From: Flavobacterium sp. 1
GTDB lineage: Bacteria; Bacteroidota; Bacteroidia; Flavobacteriales; Flavobacteriaceae
Direction of reading: 5' to 3'
Length of the DNA: 64,000 bases
Assembly: GCF_002797935.1 (NCBI RefSeq)
Contig: NZ_PGER01000001.1
Coordinates: forward strand, 4,154,001 to 4,218,000
The stretch's first letter is position 1. The number at the start of each line of letters is the position of its first letter. Shown here piece by piece: positions 7,172 through 15,232 of this stretch. The translations under genes and the position numbers were made by a program. The notes beneath the pieces were generated by a model. That model did no database searches. It was given only the letters and a program-made list of their open reading frames with translations, and had not been told where the DNA came from.

Positions 7172-7284
7172 GCGTGAGGGATAGAAATAAGCTGCCGAAG
7201 CAGCATGGATAGCCCGACCGCTTTGAGAAAAGGAGGCGGATAACCGCTCCAATAAGCTGCCTCCTTTTCTCAAAGGGGTCACGC
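7172..7284 (+). ncRNA. Flavo-1-like structured RNA element, copy A
   Basis: It begins GCGTGAGGGAT and ends GGGGTCACGC, so the ends pair. It contains GGATAGCCCGACC and an internal GAGAAAAGGAGGC/GCCTCCTTTTCTC stem. Two related copies lie at 30461-30538 (minus) and 39342-39454 (plus). From memory this resembles the Flavo-1 RNA motif of Flavobacteria (Rfam), but no covariance search was done. Confidence 0.5.
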
Positions 7285-7336
7285 CCAAACGAGCATTAAC
7301 GCATTTAATAAGTGATTAATCCTGAATTTATTAGTT

Positions 7337-9610
7337 CTAATGAAGATTCAAACTCGCCTTAAACATCCGGAGTTCTTCCCAGCTGAAGGTGTCGCCGTAT
7401 TTTTCTTTTAAGGGCGAAACCGATTCTTCCTTGTAGCCTTCAAAAGCCTCACGGAGCGCTGTGACTTTATCTTCGGGAAGCACTTCGCTGATGGTAATGG
7501 TTTTGGACTGAATCAGTTTGGTCAGGTGCGACAAAATGGTTTCCTGGTTGTATTTTCGGATGAGCGCAATTTCGGGAACGGTTTTCTTTTCCAGCCACAG
7601 TTCATAGGTTAATTCCACTGTAGATTTTTTGGGTTCTTTAGTGCCGGATTTTTTAGGTGCGTATCGTTCGGCATCTTTTTCGTCCTCAATCAGCGTGATA
7701 TTGGCTTTCTTGAAATCTTCGAACACACGATTGAGCTTAATGGTTTTGTATTCTTTAATTTCGGCTGAAGTTAATTTCTCCTTCGAAATAGCTTCGCCTT
7801 TTACCAGCGTTGCCACCATAAGCTTGGCTTTCAGCAGCTGCAATACTGCCTTGGTCTGTAAGTCGTCGAGTATAGTCAATTCATCATAAAATGATTTGGC
7901 TTTTTTGAGCCGTTTTACTTCTTCAATTTTCCACAGGATTTCATATACCAGTTTGTCCATGGGCTCCATGAAATAATTGAACGCGGCATTGATGCGGTCC
8001 GAAATATGATTGAACTCCACTTGTTCGCTGTGGAACAATCTGTCCAGCTGTACCAAAAACTTGGATGATGGCTCTAGTAGCTGCCAAATAATTCCGGCTT
8101 GGTTTTTGGCCCAAGCAGCGTGTTTGGATTTAGCAGAATTTTCGGCATCTTCGTTGTAACTAAACTGGTGGTTGCGCCATTCTTGTGCCAGTTCGTTCCA
8201 GTCGAAGCTGTTTTTCAGATAGTTGAGGATAAAATTTTTGGTTTCCCGTTTCAAAGCATTGGCTAAGGCTTCTTCCGAAGCTTTGTTCTCGGCATAATCC
8301 ATCACTTCCTGATCGTTTGAAATGCCGTTCATCCGCAGCGGAGAAAGCAAAATAAGCCCGTTTAAGGAGCGTAAACGCGATAATGCTACATACGCTTGTC
8401 CGGGCAGAAAAACTTGCGATACATCAAGCGCAGCTTTGTCAAAAGTTAGTCCCTGGCTTTTGTGGACGGTTATCGCCCATGCCAGCTTGATTGGATAATG
8501 GACAAATGAGCCAAGAACCTCCTCCTCTATTTCCTTGGTCATTTCGTTTACCGTGTATCGGATATTCTGCCACTCGTACTTATCGACTTCAATGGTTTTG
8601 CCCTCATCGGGAAAATGAACCCAGATTTCTTTACTGGTCATCGTTTTTACAATTCCCATTTTTCCGTTGAAATAATTTTTCTCCAGCGACAGATCGTTTT
8701 TGACAAACATAACCTGCGCTCCTTCTTTCAGCTGCAGATTGGAATCTACGGGATATATTTTCTCCGGAAAGTCTCCTGTAATTACAGGCAGAAAAGTCAT
8801 TTGTTTCCCTTCAAGATCTTCAAGCGATTGGGCATTCATTACATCGGCTTTGGCATTATGCGTAGTCAAAGTGATATAGCCTTTATTGGCTTTCAGATCA
8901 AAATCGGGTTTCACAAATTCATTCAGTGTTTGTATATCGCTGGGGGTTATCTCGTTGTTGCGCAGATTATTCAAAACCGAAATGAAACGGTCGTCAGTCT
9001 GGCGGTAAATTTTGGACAGTTCAATATACAGCGGCGGATACTGCTGAATCACATGTGCATGAAAAAAGAATTTTCCTCTGTAGTAATTTCGAAGTGTGCG
9101 CCACTCTTCATCGCGGATAATTGGCGGCAATTGTAACAAATCGCCGATAAACAATACTTGAACCCCTCCGAAAGGCGCCGATTTCTTCCGGACGGTCTGC
9201 ATCATATAATCCATTGCATCAAGCAAATCGGCACGTAACATACTGACTTCGTCAATGATAAGCAATTCCATGTTCCTGATTACAGCCCGTTTTTGGCCGC
9301 TCATTTTGAAATGCCTCCGCAAAGTCGCCTTAGTTTCAAACTTCGAAGTATCAGAAAACTGCGGATCTGAATTATCAGGAATAAAACCGCCAAAAGGCAA
9401 CTGAAACATTGAGTGTATGGTAACACCGCCAGCGTTCAGGGCCGCAATTCCTGTTGGCGCCACTACAACGGTATTTTTGTGAGTAGTCGCAATAATTTCC
9501 TTAAGGAGTGTCGTTTTTCCGGTCCCAGCCTTTCCAGTCAGAAAAACCGATTGGTGGGTTTGGTTGATAAAACGGAGAGCATAAGCGGCGGCTTCAGAGA
9601 TGGATTGCAT
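7337..9610 (-). CDS. Pif1-like AAA-family DNA helicase with C-terminal helix-turn-helix region
   Basis: A 757-residue superfamily 1 helicase. The Walker A motif GKAGTGKT is at residues 26-33, the Walker B motif IIDEVSML at about 117-124, and the UvrD-like C-terminal motif (AITVHKSQGLTFDKAALDVS, then AYVALSRLRSLNGL) at about 380-425. Residues beyond about 560 are lysine-rich and include a segment (TYELWLEKKTVPEIALIRKYNQETILSHL) resembling the helix-turn-helix found at the end of many bacterial Pif1-like helicases. Predicted role: ATP-driven 5'-3' unwinding in replication or repair. The length is normal for Bacteroidota members. It stands as a single gene. Confidence 0.85.
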   Translation of the reverse strand: MQSISEAAAYALRFINQTHQSVFLTGKAGTGKTTLLKEIIATTHKNTVVVAPTGIAALNAGGVTIHSMFQLPFGGFIPDNSDPQFSDTSKFETKATLRRHFKMSGQKRAVIRNMELLIIDEVSMLRADLLDAMDYMMQTVRKKSAPFGGVQVLFIGDLLQLPPIIRDEEWRTLRNYYRGKFFFHAHVIQQYPPLYIELSKIYRQTDDRFISVLNNLRNNEITPSDIQTLNEFVKPDFDLKANKGYITLTTHNAKADVMNAQSLEDLEGKQMTFLPVITGDFPEKIYPVDSNLQLKEGAQVMFVKNDLSLEKNYFNGKMGIVKTMTSKEIWVHFPDEGKTIEVDKYEWQNIRYTVNEMTKEIEEEVLGSFVHYPIKLAWAITVHKSQGLTFDKAALDVSQVFLPGQAYVALSRLRSLNGLILLSPLRMNGISNDQEVMDYAENKASEEALANALKRETKNFILNYLKNSFDWNELAQEWRNHQFSYNEDAENSAKSKHAAWAKNQAGIIWQLLEPSSKFLVQLDRLFHSEQVEFNHISDRINAAFNYFMEPMDKLVYEILWKIEEVKRLKKAKSFYDELTILDDLQTKAVLQLLKAKLMVATLVKGEAISKEKLTSAEIKEYKTIKLNRVFEDFKKANITLIEDEKDAERYAPKKSGTKEPKKSTVELTYELWLEKKTVPEIALIRKYNQETILSHLTKLIQSKTITISEVLPEDKVTALREAFEGYKEESVSPLKEKYGDTFSWEELRMFKASLNLH

Positions 9611-9656
9611 TTGGCGTATAATTTAAAGCACTAAAATAGTATAATAATGAAATAAA

Positions 9657-9689
9657 AAAACCTTCAATCTAATTCAAGATGAAGGTTTT
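9657..9689 (-). terminator. rho-independent terminator of the ompH gene
   Basis: AAAACCTTC and GAAGGTTTT form a stem about 20 bases past the ompH stop, with a T run on the minus strand. Confidence 0.65.
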
Positions 9690-9710
9690 ATAAATTTATG
9701 AAACTAAAAA

Positions 9711-10268
9711 TTACTTCTTAACTTCTTCCGTTTTTTCAGCTGATTTGTATTTTTCGTTCAATAATTTTGTGATTTCTTTTGTAATGTCATAAGAATCTTT
9801 AGCATACAAAACAGAAGCAGCATCACCAGTACCGTAGATATAATCATATCCTTTTTCTTTACCGTAATCTTTGATGAATTTTTTAACTCCTTTTACAAGA
9901 GAATCCATTTCTTTTCCGCTTTCCTGCTGTAACTGCATTTGAAGACCCTGTTGCGCCTGAGCTAATTGCTGCTCTCTGCGCTGTAGTTCTGCACCCTTTT
10001 TTTGAGCCCATTCCTGACCGTTCGCTTGTGCACTACTTTGAAAACTGGCAGCTTCTTGTTTGAATCTGTTAATCTCAGCTTCTAACTGTCTTCCTTTTTC
10101 TGCAGCCTGTCCTTTGTATTTTGCCTCTAAATCTTTAGTTTCTGTATATTCTTTCATCAACTCAGCGGTATCCACATAAGCTGTTTTAAATTCTTTTGCT
10201 TCGGGAGCTTTTTTATCACAAGAAATAAGTGATATTGAAATTGCGATAAATAATAATACTTTCTTCAT
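9711..10268 (-). CDS. OmpH/Skp-family periplasmic chaperone (lipoprotein)
   Basis: A 185-residue protein with a lipoprotein signal (MKKVLLFIAISISLISCDKK, Cys at 17), then the OmpH start (AYVDTAELMKEY) and a long amphipathic coiled coil (about 45-125, rich in Gln/Glu/Ala/Lys). It ends in the small domain YDYIYGTGDAASVLYAKDSYDITKEI. Skp-family proteins hold unfolded outer-membrane proteins in the periplasm. The lipobox is unusual compared with soluble E. coli Skp but frequent in Bacteroidota. It has its own promoter (TATTTTTG at 10310-10303) and terminator. Confidence 0.85.
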   Translation of the reverse strand: MKKVLLFIAISISLISCDKKAPEAKEFKTAYVDTAELMKEYTETKDLEAKYKGQAAEKGRQLEAEINRFKQEAASFQSSAQANGQEWAQKKGAELQRREQQLAQAQQGLQMQLQQESGKEMDSLVKGVKKFIKDYGKEKGYDYIYGTGDAASVLYAKDSYDITKEITKLLNEKYKSAEKTEEVKK

Positions 10269-10302
10269 TTTGGTGTATTTCAGTTTTTTTATGTATGGTT
10301 GA

Positions 10303-10310
10303 CAAAAATA
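10303..10310 (-). promoter_or_regulatory. -7 promoter element of the ompH gene (TATTTTTG)
   Basis: The reverse complement of CAAAAATA is TATTTTTG, which matches TAnnTTTG, 35 bases upstream of the ompH start. Confidence 0.5.
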
Positions 10311-10450
10311 TAAAAAAATAGATAGTATTAATAAAAAGTTTTAAATAATGATTACTCATTTAACATTATCAATTTTAATTATAAATAATACTATTTTAAT
10401 AAAATTTAGCTATTTTAAATGCTATTGTAATTAAATCCTTAAAAAAGGTT

Positions 10451-11299
10451 TTATTTGTTTCCAATGATATAAATATGAGACGAATATTCCATATTTTTCA
10501 TGGCTTTCAAGTTAGACTGGAGTCCAATGAAAAAGGCTTTAAAATAATTCATTTTACCGTTTTTATATTTCTCAGAAAGCAGGCTTACATAGAATGAATC
10601 AAATTTCATTGGCAGTACTTTTTGCAGATGCATGTTTTCTTTATCAAAGAGCAATTCGATTGCTTTTTTAGAAAAATGCCAAAAGTGAATCGGCACATCA
10701 TAAGCCGCCCAAAAATGTCCGTAATGCTTGGCATCAAAAGATTTAAAATTTGGAACCGCCACAATCAAAATTCCAGTCGGTTTAAGCAATCGCTTCAATT
10801 CTTTAATTTGTTCTTCCAAATTGGGAACATGCTCTAAAACATGCCACATCGAAATTACATCAAAAGAATGACTTTCTAATTCGGAAGTATTTTCTACAAA
10901 AGAAACTCCTTTGCTTTTGGCAATTGCTTTAGCTTTATCACTAGGCTCCACTCCTACCGTTTTCCATCCGTCTTTTCCAGCTACTGCTAAAAACTCACCA
11001 GTTCCAGCACCAATGTCCAAAATCTGCCCTTTTGAAGGTTGATACGAATTGATTAAATCTAATTTATTTTTTAATGCAATGTTTTTCACAAAATGATATG
11101 CTTTTTCAAAAAGTGATCTTTTGGAATCAGTATGCGAAATGTAATCGGCACTTTCGTAATATTTACCAAGAATATCTAAACTCGGCTGCGGATGCGTAAT
11201 TAACATGTCCAAAGTTTCGTCATGATACAAATCGAAAGTTTCCTGAGAAACAGAGTAATCTTTTACAGTAAGAAAATGTTTTTTGCTTGTAATGTCCAT
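10451..11299 (-). CDS. class I SAM-dependent methyltransferase
   Basis: A 282-residue soluble protein. The SAM-binding motif I is LDIGAGTGEFLAVAG at about 94-108. The acidic loop TVGVEPSDKA and the post-motif DVISMWHVLEHVPNLEEQ (about 147-164) are typical of methyltransferase domain 23/Ubie-like families. An N-terminal segment of about 90 residues (LTVKDYSVSQETFDLYHDE...) is common in Flavobacteriia homologues, sometimes involved in cell-surface or small-molecule methylation. The substrate cannot be read from the sequence. Next to it, also on the minus strand, is a GNAT gene, but with an 85-bp gap and no evidence of an operon. Confidence 0.8.
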   Translation of the reverse strand: MDITSKKHFLTVKDYSVSQETFDLYHDETLDMLITHPQPSLDILGKYYESADYISHTDSKRSLFEKAYHFVKNIALKNKLDLINSYQPSKGQILDIGAGTGEFLAVAGKDGWKTVGVEPSDKAKAIAKSKGVSFVENTSELESHSFDVISMWHVLEHVPNLEEQIKELKRLLKPTGILIVAVPNFKSFDAKHYGHFWAAYDVPIHFWHFSKKAIELLFDKENMHLQKVLPMKFDSFYVSLLSEKYKNGKMNYFKAFFIGLQSNLKAMKNMEYSSHIYIIGNK

Positions 11300-11384
11300 T
11301 AGTATTTTTAAATAAATAATTTCAGCCTTTATTGTAAAAGCTGAATGAAAATCTTTTTTTTATCAGAACAGAAATGCATTTATG

Positions 11385-11852
11385 CTATTTCCTATCCCAT
11401 CTTATTTTAACAGCAGAAATTTTATCATTTTCAATTCTTATGTTTTCACAAATAGAAAAGCCATTTTTAAAATAAAATTCCATAGGCGACAAATAAGATT
11501 CTTTATTTTGTTTTACATCATTTTGATGATCGGTTGCCCACCCATTCAAAACCGAACTGCACTTTTTTAATTCATTTAACAAAAGAGTTCCATAGCCTTT
11601 CTGATGCACATTTGAATTAACAATAATACCAAACCAGTTTTCATTTTCCCTTTCAAAATTAAAAGCCCAGCCTTGCAGTTTGTTTAAATCATCAGCAAGC
11701 AAAAAATGTTTTAATTCAGAAAGTCCGTCAAGATAATCCTCAAATTCGGACAATTCAGTATAAACTAATTTCTCAGGATATTCTGAATTCCAAAGTTCAA
11801 ACAAGGATCGTTTTTGTTCTAAATTTAAAAGCTTGGTTAGAATAACATTCAT
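11385..11852 (-). CDS. GNAT-family N-acetyltransferase
   Basis: A 155-residue protein. The acetyl-CoA-binding region reads WFGIIVNSNVHQKGYGTLLLNELKK (about 74-98), close to the GNAT motif A pattern Q/RxxGxG/A. It is followed by the typical FYFKNGFSICENIRIENDKI end. It probably transfers an acetyl group to a small molecule or protein amine; the substrate is unknown. It has its own TATATTTG promoter at 11892-11885. Just upstream is a parS-like site. Confidence 0.75.
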   Translation of the reverse strand: MNVILTKLLNLEQKRSLFELWNSEYPEKLVYTELSEFEDYLDGLSELKHFLLADDLNKLQGWAFNFERENENWFGIIVNSNVHQKGYGTLLLNELKKCSSVLNGWATDHQNDVKQNKESYLSPMEFYFKNGFSICENIRIENDKISAVKIRWDRK

Positions 11853-11884
11853 TTTTAAAATAATTTTAAAAACCGTTTATCCAA

Positions 11885-11892
11885 CAAATATA
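11885..11892 (-). promoter_or_regulatory. -7 promoter element of the GNAT gene (TATATTTG)
   Basis: The reverse complement of CAAATATA is TATATTTG, 33 bases before the GNAT start codon. Confidence 0.5.
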
Positions 11893-11906
11893 GGCTTTAC
11901 AGCTGT

Positions 11907-11922
11907 GGTTTCACGTGGAACA
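11907..11922. promoter_or_regulatory. parS-like ParB-binding site 1
   Basis: GGTTTCACGTGGAACA is a near-palindrome around CACGTG that differs at two positions from the parS form TGTTTCACGTGAAACA. It is the most distant of six such sites in a 2.9-kb stretch. Confidence 0.6.
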
Positions 11923-12141
11923 TTTAAAAAAAATACAATATTCAATTTTTAGAATTCAGAACAAAAAACTTAGCAAAAAATTAATTTTGACGAAAGAATT
12001 TAAAAAAATTAAAATCCTTATCGTTTCAATTTATCATAACTAAAAACTGACTTAAAGTAAAACTTTACATAAATTTAAAATTTGAATACCGAAGTCATAA
12101 AAGCAAAAATCGTTAATCCTCTCTCAAAAAAACTAAAATCT

Positions 12142-14013
12142 TTAGCGTCCCATATAAATCAAAAGCACCGAAACATCGCTTGGCGAAACTCCGCTAATTC
12201 TTGAAGCCTGTGAAATCGTCACAGGACGAATCCTGCTTAATTTTTGTTTTGCTTCAATCGACATGGATTTGATTTTATTATAATCAAAATTTTCAGGGAT
12301 TTTCACATCTTCCAAACGAGAAAGCTTGTCAGCATTATTTCGTTCCTTTTCAATATAACCAGAATATTTAACCTGAATTTCGGCCTGCTCTAAAATTTCC
12401 TGATCCAAATCATTTTCAGCTACATATTCTTTAACTTTTTCAAATTTCATAATATCTTCCAAATCTATTTGAGGTCTGGAAAATATTTTAAACATTTTAT
12501 CGCCTTGATTAATTAAGGCTGTTTCTTTAGATTCCAAAATAGGATTTGTTTCTGCAACCGAAACACTGGTCTCTTTGAAAAAAGCAACCATTTTTTCAGA
12601 TTCATTTAATTTATGCTCCATGCGACGCAAACGCGCATCTGATGCCAAACCAATTTCATAAGACAAAGGCGTTAATCTAAAATCGGCATTATCCTGACGC
12701 AATAATGTTCTATACTCCGCACGGGACGTAAACATACGATAAGGTTCTTCCGTTCCTTTCGTAATTAGGTCATCAATCAAAACTCCAATATATGCTTCAT
12801 CTCTTTTTAGAATTAACGGAACTTGTTCATGAACTTTGAGATGCGCATTAATTCCAGCCATCAAACCTTGAGAAGCCGCTTCTTCATAACCAGTAGTTCC
12901 GTTTATCTGTCCAGCAAAATACAAACCTTCTACCAATTTAGTTTCAAGCGTATGCTTCAACTGTGTTGGGGGGAAATAATCATACTCAATAGCATAACCT
13001 GGACGAAAGAATTTCACATTCTCAAAACCAGCAACTGAACGCAGCGCTTTAAATTGAATATCCTCCGGTAAAGAAGTTGAAAAACCATTTACATAAACCT
13101 CACAGGTATTCCATCCTTCGGGTTCAACAAATAACTGATGACGTTCTTTATCAGCAAAACGATTAATCTTATCTTCGATAGACGGACAATATCTTGGTCC
13201 AAGACTTTTTATTCTACCATTAAACATTGGTGAACGATCAAAACCTTCTCTCAAAATATTATGCACTTCATTCGAAGTGTACGTCATGTGACAGGATTTT
13301 TGAAACTCCAAAGGTTTCGTCAAATCAGAATATGAAAACTTATCAGGACGCGCATCACCTTTCTCTTCATTCATTTTAGAATAATCCAAAGATCGCCCGT
13401 CCACTCTAGGAGGCGTTCCTGTTTTCATTCTTCCAGCTTCAAAACCGGCATTGACCAAATCTTCTGTTATTCCATACGCAGCACTTTCTCCGGCACGCCC
13501 ACCTCCAAATTGTTTTTCTCCAATATGAATCAAACCATTCAAAAAAGTGCCATTTGTCAAAACCACAGATTTGGATCGAATCTCAACACCCAAAGAAGTC
13601 CTGATTCCTTTTATCTTTCCGTTTTCAATTATCAGACCTTTTACCATCTCTTGATAAAAATCAAGATTTGGAGTTCCCTCCAACATCATTCTCCATTCTT
13701 CAGCGAAACGCATACGGTCACTTTGAACACGCGGAGACCACATAGCAGGTCCTTTTGATTTATTCAGCATCTTGAATTGAATAGCAGTTCTATCCGAAAC
13801 AATTCCAGAGTAACCCCCAAGTGCATCAATTTCCCTAACTATCTGTCCTTTTGCAATTCCGCCCATTGCCGGATTGCAAGACATTTGTGCAATGTTTTGC
13901 AAACTCATTGTCACCAGCAAAGTTTTGGAACCTAAATTTGCGGCCGCAGCCGCAGCTTCAGAACCAGCGTGACCCGCTCCCACCACAATTACATCATACT
14001 CTTCTAAAAACAT
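12142..14013 (-). CDS. mnmG: tRNA uridine-5-carboxymethylaminomethyl(34) synthesis enzyme MnmG (GidA)
   Basis: At 623 residues it is the normal length for MnmG. The N-terminal FAD Rossmann motif is VVGAGHAGSEAAAAAA (about 10-25). The signature segments GGGRAGESAAYGITE and LGPRYCPSIEDKI are both present, as is the glycine-rich GLYFAGQINGTTGYEEAASQG region. The C-terminal MnmE-binding helical domain (about 560-623) ends RISGVSPSDVSVLLIYMGR. With MnmE it modifies the wobble uridine of several tRNAs. In many bacteria this gene lies near the replication origin. Here it is surrounded by parS-like sites and begins beside a 780-bp gene-free region. Confidence 0.97.
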   Translation of the reverse strand: MFLEEYDVIVVGAGHAGSEAAAAAANLGSKTLLVTMSLQNIAQMSCNPAMGGIAKGQIVREIDALGGYSGIVSDRTAIQFKMLNKSKGPAMWSPRVQSDRMRFAEEWRMMLEGTPNLDFYQEMVKGLIIENGKIKGIRTSLGVEIRSKSVVLTNGTFLNGLIHIGEKQFGGGRAGESAAYGITEDLVNAGFEAGRMKTGTPPRVDGRSLDYSKMNEEKGDARPDKFSYSDLTKPLEFQKSCHMTYTSNEVHNILREGFDRSPMFNGRIKSLGPRYCPSIEDKINRFADKERHQLFVEPEGWNTCEVYVNGFSTSLPEDIQFKALRSVAGFENVKFFRPGYAIEYDYFPPTQLKHTLETKLVEGLYFAGQINGTTGYEEAASQGLMAGINAHLKVHEQVPLILKRDEAYIGVLIDDLITKGTEEPYRMFTSRAEYRTLLRQDNADFRLTPLSYEIGLASDARLRRMEHKLNESEKMVAFFKETSVSVAETNPILESKETALINQGDKMFKIFSRPQIDLEDIMKFEKVKEYVAENDLDQEILEQAEIQVKYSGYIEKERNNADKLSRLEDVKIPENFDYNKIKSMSIEAKQKLSRIRPVTISQASRISGVSPSDVSVLLIYMGR

Positions 14014-14064
14014 TTTATTATATATTAATCCTTTTTAAAAAGGAATTATGAAACTTCAAAATTT

Positions 14065-14080
14065 CGTTCCACGTGAAACA
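14065..14080. promoter_or_regulatory. parS-like ParB-binding site 2
   Basis: CGTTCCACGTGAAACA matches the parS form TGTTNCACGTGAAACA except for the first base. It runs directly into the 9-bp tandem repeat. Confidence 0.7.
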
Positions 14081-14129
14081 ATCTAAACAATCTAAACAAT
14101 CTAAACAATCTAAACAATCTAAACAATCT
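14076..14129. repeat. six-copy 9-bp tandem repeat (AAACAATCT) between two parS sites
   Basis: Six perfect copies of AAACAATCT fill the space between parS-like sites 2 and 3, sharing the terminal AAACA of site 2. The copies are identical, so the array is recent or unstable. Confidence 0.85.
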
Positions 14130-14133
14130 AAAA

Positions 14134-14149
14134 TGTTTCACGTGAAACA
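14134..14149. promoter_or_regulatory. parS site 3 (perfect palindrome)
   Basis: TGTTTCACGTGAAACA is a perfect 16-bp palindrome, identical to the consensus chromosomal parS described for Bacillus and many other bacteria. Confidence 0.85.
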
Positions 14150-14715
14150 TAAAATCTTAACTAACTAAACCACCCAGCACTTTCAGTATAGAGAATTCTT
14201 TTACCAAGAGCTTTCAATTCCTGACCATCTTTTATTCAAGAATAAAATTTTGATCACTATTAATATCTTCCCTCAGTAGTTCTAAAAAGATTCATTTACA
14301 TTTTACAAGTAATATTTCTAATACTTCTAAAATCACAACCACTTGCTTAAAATATCACCAAGAACAACATAGTTTTAATTAAAGAAAAAATACTCGTATG
14401 TTTCTTAAAATCTCCCTTAAAACTTTTCAAAGCCTAATTAATATTGTTTTTTACACATATACAAAACCAACTTAATTTTTTAAAACTTCAACTTATTCTG
14501 CATCGTATATTTGTATCAAAACTTTACGTAACGCTTTCAAACATCTTCTTGCGTAAATTCAAATCTATAATTCATAACACAAACCACACAGCAGATCAAC
14601 GAGACTACTACACATAAACCTTTTCTTCTGTTTGCATTCATAGCATGAAAAATAATTTTCCAATATTACAAAAACCTAACGATAAACCACAGAATTAAAA
14701 CCTATTCAAAAAAAC
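14150..14715. other. gene-free AT-rich stretch between parS sites
   Basis: No coding frame, RNA gene or clear terminator is visible in this 566-bp stretch. TTTTACACA (within 14440-14460) loosely fits a DnaA-box pattern, but it is single. It lies upstream of mnmG, so it should hold that gene's promoter, although I could not find a good TAnnTTTG. Confidence 0.5.
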
Positions 14716-14731
14716 TGTTCCACGTGAAACA
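14716..14731. promoter_or_regulatory. parS site 4
   Basis: TGTTCCACGTGAAACA fits the parS consensus TGTTNCACGTGAAACA exactly. Confidence 0.85.
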
Positions 14732-14761
14732 TATTCATTTCGAAGTAGAAAATTCAAATAA

Positions 14762-14777
14762 CGTTCCACGTGGAACA
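14762..14777. promoter_or_regulatory. parS-like site 5
   Basis: CGTTCCACGTGGAACA is palindromic around CACGTG, with two deviations from the consensus, 46 bases from site 4. Confidence 0.7.
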
Positions 14778-14812
14778 AGTTGATTTTTTATATGTTTTTA
14801 ATAAAAACAGAA

Positions 14813-15232
14813 CTATTGTTCCACGTGAAACATAGCTAATTTTTCGTCTTCTTTACTTCTCATTAAAGCTTCATCTTTCTCTGATTTATCTTTGTATCCA
14901 CAATAATGCAATATACCGTGAACTAAAACGCGCTTTAATTCATCTTCGAAAAAAGTATTGTAATCTTTAGCGTTATCTAAAACTCTTTCGGTCGAAACAA
15001 AAATATCGCCACTTATCTCATTACCCATCGTGTAATCAAAACTGATAATATCCGTAAGCGTGTCATGATTAAGATACTCTAAATTAATCTTGTGAAGGTA
15101 TTCATCATCACAAAAGATATAACTGATTTCTCCTTCTGATTTGTTCTCCGAAACTATTACAGCACTTAACCAAGCAGCGATTGCTTCCTCTTTCTCTAAT
15201 ATAAATTCGGATTCGTAATTAAAATTGATCAT
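14813..15232 (-). CDS. ybeY: endoribonuclease/rRNA maturation factor YbeY
   Basis: A 139-residue UPF0054/YbeY protein acting in 16S rRNA 3' processing and ribosome quality control. The conserved DTLTDIISFDY block (58-67) and the metal motif HGILHYCGYKDKS (105-117) are present. The first two zinc ligands are H105 and H109. The third ligand position is D115 rather than the His of E. coli, which I recall as usual in Bacteroidota. The last codons, M-F-H-V-E-Q-stop, are written by a parS site. It overlaps the upstream DUF4175 gene by four bases (ATGA), so the two are translationally coupled. Confidence 0.93.
   Translation of the reverse strand: MINFNYESEFILEKEEAIAAWLSAVIVSENKSEGEISYIFCDDEYLHKINLEYLNHDTLTDIISFDYTMGNEISGDIFVSTERVLDNAKDYNTFFEDELKRVLVHGILHYCGYKDKSEKDEALMRSKEDEKLAMFHVEQ
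14817..14832. promoter_or_regulatory. parS site 6, inside the 3' end of ybeY
   Basis: TGTTCCACGTGAAACA fits parS exactly. It forms the final coding bases of ybeY, encoding Met-Phe-His-Val-Glu-Gln. Confidence 0.85.

Noticed and set aside
14030..14812. This gene-free stretch by mnmG as the replication origin
   Set aside because: It has parS sites, but only one weak DnaA-box-like word, and gene direction does not switch here. The 30.6-31.3 kb region fits better.
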